The notes under the pieces: generated by a model
The model's input: the letters and a program-made list of their open reading frames with translations, nothing else
Database searches by the model: none
What the model was told of the DNA's origin: nothing
Made by a program: the position numbers and the translations under genes
Source of the DNA: Emiliania huxleyi CCMP1516
Lineage: Eukaryota > Haptophyta > Isochrysidales > Noelaerhabdaceae
Assembly (NCBI RefSeq): GCF_000372725.1
Contig: NW_005200970.1
Coordinates: 47,494-111,493, forward strand
Direction of reading: 5' to 3'
DNA: 64,000 bases
Shown: one piece after another, positions 19,307 to 30,215 of the stretch
How positions within the stretch are numbered: position 1 is the first letter of the stretch
How the letters are laid out: the number at the start of each line of letters is the position of its first letter

Positions 19307-21547
19307 TCACCCACCGCCGCGCCGCGCTATCTCACGCGCCAGCGCCGCCTCCTCCGCATCCGCCTCTGACCGGCGCAGCGCCTCTGCTAGCTCCGTAGCT
19401 TCTCGCAGCGATGCCCGCTCCGCCGCACCCGCTCGCTCTGCCGCCTCGCGCTCCGCTCGCCTCGCCGCCGTGTCGGGGCCGGCGTCCGCTAGTGAGACAG
19501 CAGCAAGCGGCTCAGTGACTGGCAGCTGCTGCTCCGCCGCCTCTGCCGCCGCTGGCCCGATCAAACGCTCGATGGCGCTGACCCGCTCCTCGAGACTACC
19601 CTCGGTCGCCGCGCCGAGGCTCGCCTCCAGCCGATCGACCCGTTCTAGCAAATCCCCCCCGCCGCCGGTCGACTCGCTGCTCACCGCCTCCTCGCACCGC
19701 GACACCCGACGCGCCAGCGCCTCCTCTGCATCCACCTCTGACCGGCGCAGCGCCTCTGCTAGCTCCTCAGCCTCGCGCAGCGCAGCCTGCTCCGCCGCAC
19801 CCGCTCGCTCTGCCGCCTCGCGCTCCGCTCGCCTCGCCGCCTCCTGCTCAGCAGCCAGCCGCGCCGCCCTCTCCTCCTGTGCGCGAACATCTGCCGCAGC
19901 CTTCGCCCTTCGCTCCTCCTCTAGCTTGAAGGCAGGCGTCGCCTTCTTGGCCTCCTTGTTCTTCGCCTTGCCCTCCTTTCTAACCGCTTTCTTCTCGGCC
20001 GCCTTTGCGCGCTGCTTCGCCTTCTCCTCCTCCGCCCTCCTATCCGCAGCCTCCTTCTCGCGCCGCTCCGCCTCTGCCTGAGCCGCGTTGCGAGCCGCCG
20101 CCGCCGCCCGCTGCTCCTCTCGCTGCGCCTCCTCTGCTGCTCGCCTCTCCGCCTCCCTCGCCCGCAGCGTCTCCTCTGCTGCCGCGCGCTCAGCGGCCAG
20201 CTTCGCCTCCGCCTCTGCCGCAATCGCTCGCCTCTGCTCCTCCAGCGCCGCAGCGTCCGCCGCTCGGCACGCCTCGTCCGCCGCCCGCTCCGCTTCGCGC
20301 TGTCGTGCCACCTGCTCGCGCTCTCGCGCCGCCGCCGCCTCCTCCCGCTCGCGCTGCTCGCGCCGCCTCTTGGCCTCGAGCGCCTTCTCTGCCGCCTTCT
20401 CTGCCGCCTCGGCCTCTCTCTCAGCCGCTGTATGCTCTGTGAGAGCGCGCACGCACCCGGCGTGGTCCTTTGGAGGAGCACTGGCGGCCTCGGCAGTCGC
20501 AGGCTTGGCCGCCTCCTTCTTGGCGAGCTGCAGCGCGGACCAGCCGGCCGGAGAGCGTGCCTTCGTCTCTGCGCCAGCCTGCAGAAGGCAGAGCACGACG
20601 GGGAGGTGGCCTTGGGCGGCGGCGCGCATCAGCGCGGTAGCGCCTCTGCTCTGCAGGTTGACCTCAGCGCCACGCTGAAGCAGCAGCTCGACCACCCGCT
20701 CGTGGCCGTTGTTGGCGGCAAGCGTCAGCGCGGTGCCGCCGTCGGCGTCGCTCTTCTGCTGGTCGATCTCCGCGCCGCGCTGAAGCAGCAAGTCGACCAC
20801 TCGCTCGTGGCCGTTGGCAGCGGCGGTCATCAGCGCAGTGAGGCCGTTGCTGTCCTGCAAGTTGACCTCCGCGCCGCGCTGAAGCAGCAACTCTACCACC
20901 CGCTCGTGGCCATTGGAGGCGGCGTGCATCAGCACGGTGCCGCCTTTGCTGTTCTTCAGGTTGGCATCCGCGCCGTGTCGAAGGAGCAACTCGACCACCC
21001 GCTCGTGGCCGGATGCAGCGGCGCCCATCAACACGGTGTAGACCTCCGCGCCGCGCTTGAGCAGCAGCTCGACCACCCGCTCGTGGCCTTTGGAGGCGGC
21101 GCGCATCAGCGTGGTGAAGTCGTTGCTATCTTGCAGATTGACCTCCGCGCCATGCCGCAGCAGCAGCTCGACCACTCGCTCGTGGCCATAACTGGCGGCG
21201 GGCATCAGCGCGGTGACGCCATTGCTGTCCTGCAGGTTGGCATCCGCGCCGTGCTGCAGGAGCAGCTCGACGACCCGCTCGTGGCCGTCTGCAGCGGCGC
21301 CCATCAGCGCGGTGACGCCGACGCTGCTCTGCATGTCGACCTCTGCGCCGTGCTGCAGCAGCAAGGCAGCCACACGCTCGTGGCCGAAGGTTGCGGCGTC
21401 GATCAGCAGGGTAACGCCGGTTACTTCGCCATTTTCGCGCGCGTTGTTTGCTCCCCCGCCTCTCTCGAGCCACGAACGCACTGCCGCTTCGTCGCCTCGC
21501 AACACCGCGTCCACGCACGGCGATCGTTGAGGCACGCTGGCAGGCAT
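19307..21547 (-). CDS. Ankyrin-repeat protein with long charged coiled coil
   Basis: 746 residues from the ATG at 21547 (MPASVPQRSPCVDAVLRG). The frame stays open upstream, but that part overlaps the divergent rhomboid gene. About ten ankyrin repeats (30-360; GHERVVELLLQRGAEVNLQ type) are followed by an almost uninterrupted Glu/Ala/Arg/Lys helix (365-746), a likely coiled coil or single alpha helix. Near the end a segment of about 50 residues is tandemly duplicated (REREAAERAGAAEQAALREA and REREAAERAGAAERASLREA). The last bases before the stop, GGCGGGTGAGGTGGGG, look like a donor, so the protein may continue through an unseen exon. It lacks the kinase or U-box of its relatives. Confidence 0.8.
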   Translation of the reverse strand: MPASVPQRSPCVDAVLRGDEAAVRSWLERGGGANNARENGEVTGVTLLIDAATFGHERVAALLLQHGAEVDMQSSVGVTALMGAAADGHERVVELLLQHGADANLQDSNGVTALMPAASYGHERVVELLLRHGAEVNLQDSNDFTTLMRAASKGHERVVELLLKRGAEVYTVLMGAAASGHERVVELLLRHGADANLKNSKGGTVLMHAASNGHERVVELLLQRGAEVNLQDSNGLTALMTAAANGHERVVDLLLQRGAEIDQQKSDADGGTALTLAANNGHERVVELLLQRGAEVNLQSRGATALMRAAAQGHLPVVLCLLQAGAETKARSPAGWSALQLAKKEAAKPATAEAASAPPKDHAGCVRALTEHTAAEREAEAAEKAAEKALEAKRRREQREREEAAAAREREQVARQREAERAADEACRAADAAALEEQRRAIAAEAEAKLAAERAAAEETLRAREAERRAAEEAQREEQRAAAAARNAAQAEAERREKEAADRRAEEEKAKQRAKAAEKKAVRKEGKAKNKEAKKATPAFKLEEERRAKAAADVRAQEERAARLAAEQEAARRAEREAAERAGAAEQAALREAEELAEALRRSEVDAEEALARRVSRCEEAVSSESTGGGGDLLERVDRLEASLGAATEGSLEERVSAIERLIGPAAAEAAEQQLPVTEPLAAVSLADAGPDTAARRAEREAAERAGAAERASLREATELAEALRRSEADAEEAALAREIARRGGG

Positions 21548-21625
21548 CGCCGAACTTCTGCAACGGCGGGCTACTTGCTCGTGCAGCGTTGTCGGCCCGC
21601 GACGGCCCGCTTCTTTCAGTCCGCG

Positions 21626-22462
21626 ATGTCCAAGCCGCGCCCCTCCAGTGGCGCCTCCTACTGGGGCGCAGTGCACCAGGCGCCGCTCATATGCCGCCTC
21701 CCAATCCTCACCGTGGCGACTTGCGTCGCGTGCATCGTCATCTTTTTCGCCAATGACGCGCACGGCTGGTCTTATGGTCGGTCTAATGAGGGACCATGGT
21801 GGTCGTGCCTCGCGGCCATGATCTCGCACGTCGACCAAGAGCACCTCTGGTCGAACGTGGCGTTCCTCGCCATCGCGGGCTGCTTCCTGGAGATCACCGA
21901 GGGCGTGCCTCATGTCGCCTGCGTTCTGTTCGGCGGAGGCTGCATCGGCGCGGCGCTTCATGGGGTGGCGGACCCGGACACGCGTGTGCGTGGCACGAGC
22001 GGCGCCATCTACGCAGCGTTCTTCAGCCAGCTGTCTCTCCTCGCGCTCAACTGGGCCGAGATGCCCGCCCGGGTGCTACGGCTCTGCGTGCTCCTGATCC
22101 TGATCGTCGTCGACGTCGCCGCCTTGATATTCTGGAGGTCGGACAATGTCTCGTACGAGGGGCACCTCTTCGGAGCACTCGCAGGCGTCTCGATTGCTCT
22201 CGTGCTCGGCCGGAACGTGCGCCTGAGGCGGTTCGAGATCGCCTTCACGTGGCTTGGCGTGCTCGGCTATGCGGCTCTGGTGGCAACGGCATTTGCGGGC
22301 GGGCAGACGAAAGCGGCCGCGCTCGCCGCCGGCGTGCTGCCCCTGCTTGGTGTAGCGGCGACTTGGATCACACGCTGCTCGTTGCGCGCTCCCGACCCCG
22401 TGCCCTCTCCGACGGTGCCAGAGGGCGACTGTGACCGTGGCGGCTTCGTGGTGCGGATGTGA
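21626..22462 (+). CDS. Rhomboid-family intramembrane serine protease
   Basis: 278 residues, single exon, ATG at 21626. Hydrophobic helices: PILTVATCVACIVIFF, FLAIAGCFLEI, ACVLFGGGCIGAALHG, VLRLCVLLILIVVDVAALIF, GALAGVSIALVLG, LGVLGYAALVATAFAGG, AAGVLPLLGVAATWI. The catalytic pair is present: Ser125 in RGTSGAIYA and His180 in YEGHLFGALAG. The WS-containing loop and HVDQEHLWSNVAFL before helix 2 match the family's HxxxxHLxxN. Such enzymes cut membrane proteins within or near the bilayer; substrate and compartment are not evident. It shares a promoter region of only 78 bp with the divergent ankyrin gene. Confidence 0.85.
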   Translation: MSKPRPSSGASYWGAVHQAPLICRLPILTVATCVACIVIFFANDAHGWSYGRSNEGPWWSCLAAMISHVDQEHLWSNVAFLAIAGCFLEITEGVPHVACVLFGGGCIGAALHGVADPDTRVRGTSGAIYAAFFSQLSLLALNWAEMPARVLRLCVLLILIVVDVAALIFWRSDNVSYEGHLFGALAGVSIALVLGRNVRLRRFEIAFTWLGVLGYAALVATAFAGGQTKAAALAAGVLPLLGVAATWITRCSLRAPDPVPSPTVPEGDCDRGGFVVRM

Positions 22463-22949
22463 CGCGCACAAAGGATCACAGCACCGCTTTTCCCGCCTTC
22501 GAACCTCTTGGCTTTTTCTGTGTTGACGATGTTTGTGAGGAGAAGGAGAATAAAATACAGCAACACTGCACACACATGCCGCGCGCAACCGCGACCGGAG
22601 ACGGCAGGCGCACGCACGCACAGCTCCGGGCACCGGGCCGTCGCCCACATGCAGCTGCACCCCACAGCTGTCACAGCAGATTCTGTTGCGAGCATATTCT
22701 GTTGCGCAGAGATGGTCGAGCCTCGCGGGAAGCAAGTGAGCACTTGTTATGACCCCCCCAATGAACACACCAGTGAGGGAGGGCGAGACGATCGAGGGGT
22801 CCCGTACCATGCGGAATCGACCCTATCCAAGTGCTCAAGTGCTGGAGTGGGAATATTGCAGCGAAATTGGATCGTTACGGCAGGTTACGGCGCCTGCATA
22901 TCGGCCGGATCCGCGTGCGTCCCCACACACTCGGACAGCTTCGCAGCAG
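22463..22949. other. Intergenic, with a fragment shared with 12870-12905
   Basis: GCGGAATCGACCCTATCC plus GTGCTCAAGTGCT occurs at 22811-22846 and 12872-12903, inside the decayed mobile ORFs; a small insertion or recombination scar. No gene seen. Confidence 0.6.
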
Positions 22950-25900
22950 ATGAGGCTGGCTGGCTCGCGCCTGTCGTCCCGCCCCCTATTGGCCCTCCGC
23001 GGCCGCCTCGGCGCGGCGTCGGTGCTGGGCCGCCGCGGGCTCCACCTCGGCGTCGAGGCTGACCCGCGGCGTATGACCTTTGTGGACCCGACCGTGCCGG
23101 AGGAGACACCGAGCCGGGAGCGAGAGGAGGAGCAGGAGCTCCGTTCGCTCAACGGGATGGCGCAGGCGTATCGCGAGGCGGGCGACCTGACGCGTGCGGA
23201 GGCGTACTTTGCGCGCGTCCTCGCGCGCCGCCGCGCCCTCCACGGCAGCGATGACCCTCGCACCCTGTACGCGATGGGACACCTGACTGCGGTGCTGGCG
23301 GCGCGCGGCTCGCTGCACGCGGCGGTGACGCTGGCGAAGAAGCAGTGCGCGGCGTCGCTGCGCACGCTGGGCCCTTGCCACCCCGACACGCTCCTCTGCC
23401 ACGGGCACGCTGTCTCACTCCTCTCCCAGGTCGGGCGGCACGAGGAGGCGCCGCTCCGTAGCACCTTCCTAGCACGTTCCTAGTACCTTCAAAGTCTCCT
23501 TCCTAGCACCTTCCTAGCAGTCTCCTCTGCCAGGACGAGAAGGCGCCACTCCTCGACCTCTCCTCGACCTCTCCTCGACCTCTCCCAGACCTTTCCAGAC
23601 CCTCCCAGACCTTTCCAGTCCCTCCCAGATTCTCCCAGACTCGCCAAGACCTGCCCGGACACTCACAGACCTGCCCAGACTCGCCCAGGCCTTCCCAGAC
23701 TCCCGTCTCTCCGCCCTGTCCGCCGCGCAGGCCGAGGAGACGGCGCGGCTGACCCACTCCTCGTGCGCCGCCTACCACGGCGAGGCGCACCCGACCACGC
23801 TCATCGCCCTCTCGCAGCTGGGCCAGGCGCTGATCTCCCCATCTCTCCCCATCTCTCCCCATCTCTCCCCATCCCTCCCCATCTCTCCCCATCTCTCCCC
23901 ATCTCTCCCCATCCCTCCCCATCTCTCCCCATCCCTCCCCATCCCTCCCCATCTCTCCCCATCTCTCCCCATCCCTCCCCTCATCGCCCTCTCGCGGACC
24001 GGCCAGGCGCTGATCGCCGTCAACAAGCTCGATGAGGCGGAGACCTGCCTCCGCACCGAGGCGCAATCTCCCCATATCTCCCCACGTCTCCCCATATCTC
24101 CGCCACGCCTCCGCACCGAAGCGCAATCTCCCCATATCTCCCCATATCGCCCCATGTCTCCCCATATCTCCGCATATCTTCCGCGATCCATTCGTTGCCC
24201 CTCCCGGGGGGCCTCGCTCGCAGACGCCCGTCTCGATGTCCAGAGACCTCCCGCTCACTCCCGTGCACCAGGTGGCTCTCTCGACCGACTCGCTCGGCGG
24301 CAGCCACCCCGAGACTCGCATCGCCTGCTCCAACCTCGCCTCGGCGCTGGTGGCGCAAGCGCGTGCCTGCTCGCGGACGCCATCTCCCCACATCTCCCCA
24401 TAACTCCCCATCCCTCCCCACCTCTCCCCACCTCTGCCCATCTCTCCCCACCTCTCCCCATCTCTCCCCACCTCTCCCCCTCTCTCCCCATCTCTCCCCG
24501 TCTCTCCCCATCTCTCCCCATCTCTCGCCACCTCTCCCCATCTCTCCCCATCTCTCCCCGTCTCTCCCCACCTCTCCCCATCTCTCCCCACCTCTCCCCA
24601 TCTCTCCCCGTCTCTCCCCATCTCTCCCCATACCTCCCCATATCTCGGCTAGGCGCGCGTGCTCGCTGACGCGATGCCCGACCTGTCCGCCTCGAAGCTG
24701 TCCGAGGCGGAGGCGCTGTTCCGCGCGCAACTCGACGCCTGTGTCTCGGCGCTCGACGCCCACGACACGCCCACGACACGTTTTCTTCCTGCCCACGACA
24801 CGCCCACGACATGTCCACGACACGTCCACGACACGTCCACGACATGTCCACGACACGTCCACGACATGTCCACGACACGCCCACGACACGTCCACGACAT
24901 GCACACGACACGCCCACGACACGTCCACGACACGTCCACGACATGTCCACGACACGTCCACGACATGTCCACGACACGCCCACGACACGTCCACGACATG
25001 TCCCACGACACGTCCCACGACCCGTCCCACGACACGTCCACGACACGTTCCCTTCTTCCCAGGCGCTCGGCGAGAGGCACCCGCACACGCTCACCGCCGT
25101 CTCGAACCTCGCCCAGACCTACCGCGACCGAGGTCCGAGATGCAGCCGAGATGATGCCGAGAGGCGGCCGAGAGGCGGCCGAGAGGCAGCCGAGAGGCAG
25201 CCGAGAGGCAGCCGAGAGGCAGCCGAGAGGCAGCCGAGAGGCAGCCGAGAGGCAGCCGAGAGGCAGCCGAGAGGCAGCCGAGACCCGCGGCGCCTCTCCA
25301 CGCCTTCTCTCTGCCAGCAGGACAGCTTGCGGAGGCGGAGCCGCTGCTGCGCCGCGAGGCCGAGCAAAGACGGCGCTGGTGCCTGACTAACCAGCTATCC
25401 GTGAGTGGGTCCGTCCTTAGTGGATTAGGCCGAGCTGTCGGCGCTGGTGCTCGGGCCGGCGCACGAGGACACGCTGTCCGCACAAGAGGCGCACGCGCGC
25501 GTGCTGGGGCACCTCAGCCGGTACGAGGAGGCGGTGGCGCTGCTGCGCGCCAGCAGAGGCGAGGCGCACCCGGCAACGCTCGCGCTGATGGCCGAGGCGA
25601 CGCAATCTCCCCATATCTCCCCATACCTCCCCATATCTCCCCATATCTCGCGCTGATGGCCGAGGCGACGCAATCTCCCCACATCTCCCCATATCTCCCC
25701 AAATCTCCCCATATCTCGCGCTGATGGCCGAGGCGACGCAGCCGACGCAGCGGTGGCAGCGCCTGCCGACGCGCCGCCGCACCTCGGCTCATCTCGGCCC
25801 ATCTCGCGCTAGGCGACCCAAAAGTACCACGACGAGGGCCGGCCGTCGCAGGCGGAGCCGCTGGCGCGCGAGCTCGTCGCCGCGTGCGCGCGCCGGCTAG

Positions 25901-26476
25901 GAGTGCCGGGGGCTGGGAGACGGCGCGCTTGCACGGGCCTTCTTTACTGAGCGGTCTGGGGAGGGGGTCTCGTTAGGCGAGCAGCCCGAGGAGGAGGGAG
26001 AGGCGTGCCGCGCGCGCTGCATCTCGGCTGCACGTCGGCCGTCCCTCGGCTGTAGGCGAGGGGCACACGCTGACTGTGCGCTACTCGTGGATGCTGGCGG
26101 TGCTGCTGCGGCAGCAGGGCAAGGGCGACGAGGCGGCGGCGATCACCGGCGAGTGGGGCGCGCTGCCGTCGGATTTGCCGGCGAGCTTGCCGACGGCGCG
26201 GGGGCACAAGCCGGCGCCGCATTCGGTTGTGGACTACGTGGAGCTGGGCCAGTTCTCGCACACGCTGCAGACGGTGCGCTTCGACGGCGCCGGTGGTCGC
26301 GAGGGGACCGGACATGTCCGTGACGTGTCCGTGGGGTGTGTGGTCTCGTCTAGGTGAGCTTCGAAGACAACTACTCCAAGGACCTCGTCTCGCTGGGCCA
26401 CGGCGCGGCGGAGCTGCCGCTCGGGGAGCTCGGCGGCGGAGGCTTCGCTTTCCACTTCGAGACGCCGTCGTACTGA
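22950..26476 (+). CDS. Tetratricopeptide-repeat protein, probably mitochondrial; about 12 exons
   Basis: ATG 22950 starts MRLAGSRLSSRPLLALRGRL, Arg/Ser/Leu-rich without acidic residues, a typical mitochondrial presequence. Kinesin-light-chain-like TPRs follow (GSDDPRTLYAMGHLTAVLA, GEAHPTTLIALSQLGQAL, GERHPHTLTAVSNLAQTY, GPAHEDTLSAQEAHARVL). The end is FHFETPSY. Frame-consistent exons: 22950-23447, 23543-about 23555, 23699-23826, 24007-24060, 24272-24358, 24653-24748, 25063-25132, 25321-25358, 25429-25596, 25813-25900, 26056-26273, 26354-26476 (526 residues). Introns at 23448, 23827, 24061, 24359, 24749, 25359 and 25597 have GC donors; 25133 and 26274 have GT. The borders near 23555-23699 and 25901 do not fit GT/GC and are uncertain. 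Minisatellites fill most introns. Role beyond protein binding unknown. Confidence 0.75.
23560..25812. repeat. Series of intronic minisatellites in the TPR gene
   Basis: Blocks: 23560-23700 (CCCAGACCTTTCC type); 23833-23985 (CATCTCTCCC, about 15 copies); 24064-24175 (CCCCATATCTC); 24383-24645 (CATCTCTCCCC, about 26 copies); 24757-25050 (CCACGACACGT/CCACGACATGT, about 25 copies); 25140-25285 (GAGAGGCAGCC, about 12 copies); 25604-25725 (CCCATATCTCC). In the last block a 22-base exon end (GCGCTGATGGCCGAGGCGAC...) recurs three times. Confidence 0.9.
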
Positions 26477-27257
26477 GGCCGCCCTACTGAGCCTTGCGGG
26501 GGCGGCGGCGGCGGGGAGGAGCGGGAGGCGGCCGAGGCACGGCGAGGGGTGCGGAGGAGGCGGAGGAGGGGAGACGGGGAGGGCTCGCGCCCCTTGCCTC
26601 GTGCCCCCCTGCCTCGTGATCCCGCGGGGCGAGTGGCGTCGCCCCGCGGTGTACAACGTCTGGCGCGCGCACACCCGCGCGCGGCAGAGTCGCTCGGCGC
26701 GGCCGCGGCAGTAGTGCATGTGCAATCTCTGGTGCATGTGTTGTCTCATGTGAGAGACTTTGTGAGCGGGACTGCGTCGATGTGCCGCGCTCTAGGTCTA
26801 AGGGGAGCACAGCGAGGCCCCGCTGTGAGGTTTGCATACATTTGAAGCGGGGCTATGTAAAACACGCGATGTGGAGACTAAAGTAACGTGTGTCGCTCCC
26901 GCCGCCTGCGCCACGATGACACAACCCACATGATTAATTACCTGTGTCGCTAAATCGCGATTTTTTTCGAGGTCAGACCCATTCATGCCTGCACCCTGGC
27001 ACCACTGTGGACGGTCCGTCCGACGTCGGGTAACCGTCGCCGCATCGCCCTCGCGACTCAAGGTGCGCGCAGCGTGACCGCCGTGAGCTGCCCTCCCGAC
27101 CCATGTAAAAAAATCCGCCATCTCCCCTCTCAGTGAGCCGGGAGAGCGCTCCGGGCACCTCCGGGCAGCCGTCTCCCCGCCACGAAAGCTCTGCCGAGAG
27201 CGCCGTTCCCATGGGCGGCGTTCCCGAACCATTCGTAGGCGCCGCGCGGCATTGCCA
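26477..27257. other. Intergenic; nothing recognised
   Basis: The first 100 bases are purine-rich GAGG sequence. No protein with domain features, no RNA gene and no copy of the dispersed repeats was found. Confidence 0.5.
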
Positions 27258-28080
27258 ATGCTCCATCGACACGGTGCAGGCGGCCCCAAGCCAAAGGGGT
27301 GGACACGTGCCGCCAAGAACGCCTTCCTAATCCACTTTGGTGTGCGCACGGGCGGTGCTCCAGTGGACGCCACTGCCGACGGCGCCGCCGCCGACCCGCC
27401 CGCCGCCGACCCTCCCACCGAGGAGGTCGACGGAGCTGCAGACCCAGCGATGCAGTCCGAGGCCGCCGCTCCGGTGGCAGAGGCTGACGTCCCGATGGCG
27501 CAAGCGCTGAGCGATGCCGAGCTTTCATCAGATCACGAGCACGAGGAGCAGCCGCTGCTCCATGAGCAGCGGCTTGCGACAGTCAACCAGGAGCAGGCAC
27601 GGCTTGAGGCGCTGCGTTGGACCGAGGAAGAGGTGGCTTTGTGGGTGAGTTGGGGGGGTGTGAAGGAGGACTTGATCTAGGCTGGAGATTGCACGTGGAG
27701 CACTTGGAGGCGCTAGAAGGAGTTCGAGGAGGAGCGTGCGGGCTACATGGAGGAGACCTCGTGCGACGAGTCCGAGGACGAGGACGAGGACGAGAGCGAC
27801 GGCGAGGCGCCCGCACCCGCCCCCGCACCCGCACCCGCACCTGCACCCGCGCAGCGTGCAGCGTGCAGGGAAGCGTAAGGCTGCACCGCCTCGAGCACTG
27901 CCGACGCGCCCGCCAGACAGCAGTGATGACGATGGCCCATCATTGCATGCGCCAGCACCGGCGCGGGCAGGGCGGGGGGCCAAGCCGGCAGCCAAGGGGT
28001 CCGCACGGCGCAAGCCGCCAGCAGCCAAGCCAGCAGCCAAGCCAGTAGCGGCCATGTCGAAGCGTCAGCGACGGAAGTGA
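27258..28080 (+). CDS. Hypothetical acidic/basic nuclear-type protein with a 7-bp duplication frameshift
   Basis: ATG at 27258 ([20 protein letters not shown]). Exon 1 is 27258-27644; a 72-bp GT-AG intron (27645-27716) rejoins in frame at [16 protein letters not shown], followed by an Asp/Glu run and (AP)n. The frame hits a stop at 27876-27878 (182 residues). In the next frame the sequence continues plausibly as [20 protein letters not shown] to a basic tail MSKRQRRK and stop at 28078-28080. The two frames are joined exactly if one copy of the tandem heptamer CGTGCAG (27855-27861 and 27862-27868) is removed. This may be an assembly error, a recent mutation or a polymorphism. Function unknown; the basic tail suggests nucleic-acid binding. 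Confidence 0.45.
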
Positions 28081-28100
28081 TCTGTACACACTGCATGAGT

Positions 28101-28226
28101 ATAAGGTAAGGTAAGGTAAACTTCTCCACACACACGAGGTGGTGGGGCAAGGGGGGGCAACCCTCGCGTCTCCACGTCTGACGACAGGAGCCCCACGGCA
28201 TTCAAAGTGCAAGGCCCAGTGCGCGT
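28101..28226 (+). repeat. Dispersed repeat R2
   Basis: Starts GTATAAGGTAAGGTAAGGTA, then CTTCTCCACACACAC, GTGGTGGGGCAAG, CCTCGCGTCTCCAC, CAGGAGCCCCACGGCATTCA. Other copies: 46533-46690, 47712-47860 (same strand), an inverted fragment at 11966-11998, and a related upstream part inverted at 52205-52275. Confidence 0.8.
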
Positions 28227-28234
28227 GGGTGAGC

Positions 28235-29097
<863 letters not shown>

Positions 29098-29172
29098 GTC
29101 CGCCGTCGCCGCCGTCCTGTCTGCTGCGCTCTGTGCTCCGTGGTACAGTCGCTTATTGTTGCTGAGTATGAA

Positions 29173-29175
<3 letters not shown>

Positions 29176-29258
<83 letters not shown>
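29176..29258. repeat. (GT)n microsatellite, about 82 bp
   Basis: Second uninterrupted GT tract, same orientation as that at 28236-28333. Confidence 0.98.
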
Positions 29259-29261
<3 letters not shown>

Positions 29262-29373
29262 ATTGTACGAGATTTGTACATTGCGCTCTAGTTTGGGGCT
29301 CTTGGGCAGCAGCTCACAGCCTTTTTTTGGTCGGTTTCTGGCGCTAAAAAAATGCAAAATTTTCTTCGCGGGG

Positions 29374-29442
29374 CTCTGCCCCGCACCCCGCTGGGGCTGC
29401 CAGCCCCAGACCCCAGGCTGGGGCTCCGCCCCAGACCCCGAG
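29374..29442. repeat. GGGGCT...CCCC hairpin-rich repeat
   Basis: Four short inverted motifs in 70 bases (GGGGCTCTGCCCC, CTGGGGCTGCCAGCCCCAG, GGCTGGGGCTCCGCCCC). Each can form a stem. Preceded by AAAATTTTCTTCGCG. Could be a transcript-end hairpin or a dispersed GC-palindrome element. Confidence 0.6.
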
Positions 29443-29672
29443 TTAGGCGCTGTCGGCGGCCAGAGGCCGAGTTACGTCTGCAGGCAAAAGTCGCTCGCTG
29501 CCGTCTGAGCTCGAAAAAAATCGCGATCTAATGTTCAAACAAGCGGTCGTGTCGTGCAGCTCGGGTGTTGGGGAGGTTGTGGGAGCCGCTCTGGTTTCCC
29601 TTGATCCAGGACGTTGGCGATCCAGGACGACGTTGGCGTTCCAGGACGCCCCAAAGCCGCTCACCTTTGCCA

Positions 29673-30092
29673 ATGGCCTTCACACTGGCCTTCCTAGTCT
29701 CCGCTGTTGCCGCACGCCGGTCGAGCATCTCGAGCCCGACATCTTTCGTCAACCTCTCTCTTCCCCGCGCTGGCGGTGAGCGGCGGGCGATTGACAGACC
29801 GGCAAACGCTTCTCGAGCCACAAGCCAGGAGCACAAGATCGAGGCACCGCCCGATGCGGTGGCCACCCCTCGTGGGTCGACTGACCTCTTCTCCTTCTCA
29901 AGTGAGATTCCCGACTGGCGGGGCGCCTGCGCCTCCGTGGACCGCGCCGACCTCGAGGTCGAGCAGGCCGAGCTCGAGCGGAGTGACCAGGCACTCGGCG
30001 ACCCGCAGTGCACTCGCCACGTCGCCGCACTGCGTATTCGCCCACCCTTCGCCCCTCTAGAACACCTCATGCGCCGCTCTACCCTGCCCTGA
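29673..30092 (+). CDS. Hypothetical short protein, possible signal peptide
   Basis: 140-codon frame beginning MAFTLAFLVSAVAARRSS, hydrophobic like a signal peptide. It contains STDLFSFSSEIPDW, whose DNA resembles 30508-30545 of the TIR receptor (LTDLFSISSDF), hinting at a shared N-terminal module or a partial duplicate. No known domain. Confidence 0.3.
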   Translation: MAFTLAFLVSAVAARRSSISSPTSFVNLSLPRAGGERRAIDRPANASRATSQEHKIEAPPDAVATPRGSTDLFSFSSEIPDWRGACASVDRADLEVEQAELERSDQALGDPQCTRHVAALRIRPPFAPLEHLMRRSTLP

Positions 30093-30215
30093 CTGCTCTG
30101 AGCGCTGCCCTGACTGCTCTGAGCGGCATTCGCTTCTATCACTCATCGCGCCTCCTCCTGCGCGCCTGACGGAATCCCCCCTCTCCCTTCTCAGGGAGAG
30201 AGCGAGGCACCCGAC

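Noticed and set aside
19548-22462. Extension of the ankyrin-coiled-coil gene upstream of 21547 and of the rhomboid frame upstream of 21626
   Set aside because: The two extensions overlap each other on opposite strands and each reads the other's coding sequence; ATGs at 21547 and 21626 give clean divergent genes.
23833-24645. CRISPR-like regular repeats
   Set aside because: Repeat units of 8-12 bp are contiguous with no unique spacers, lie in introns of a eukaryotic gene, and no cas genes are present.
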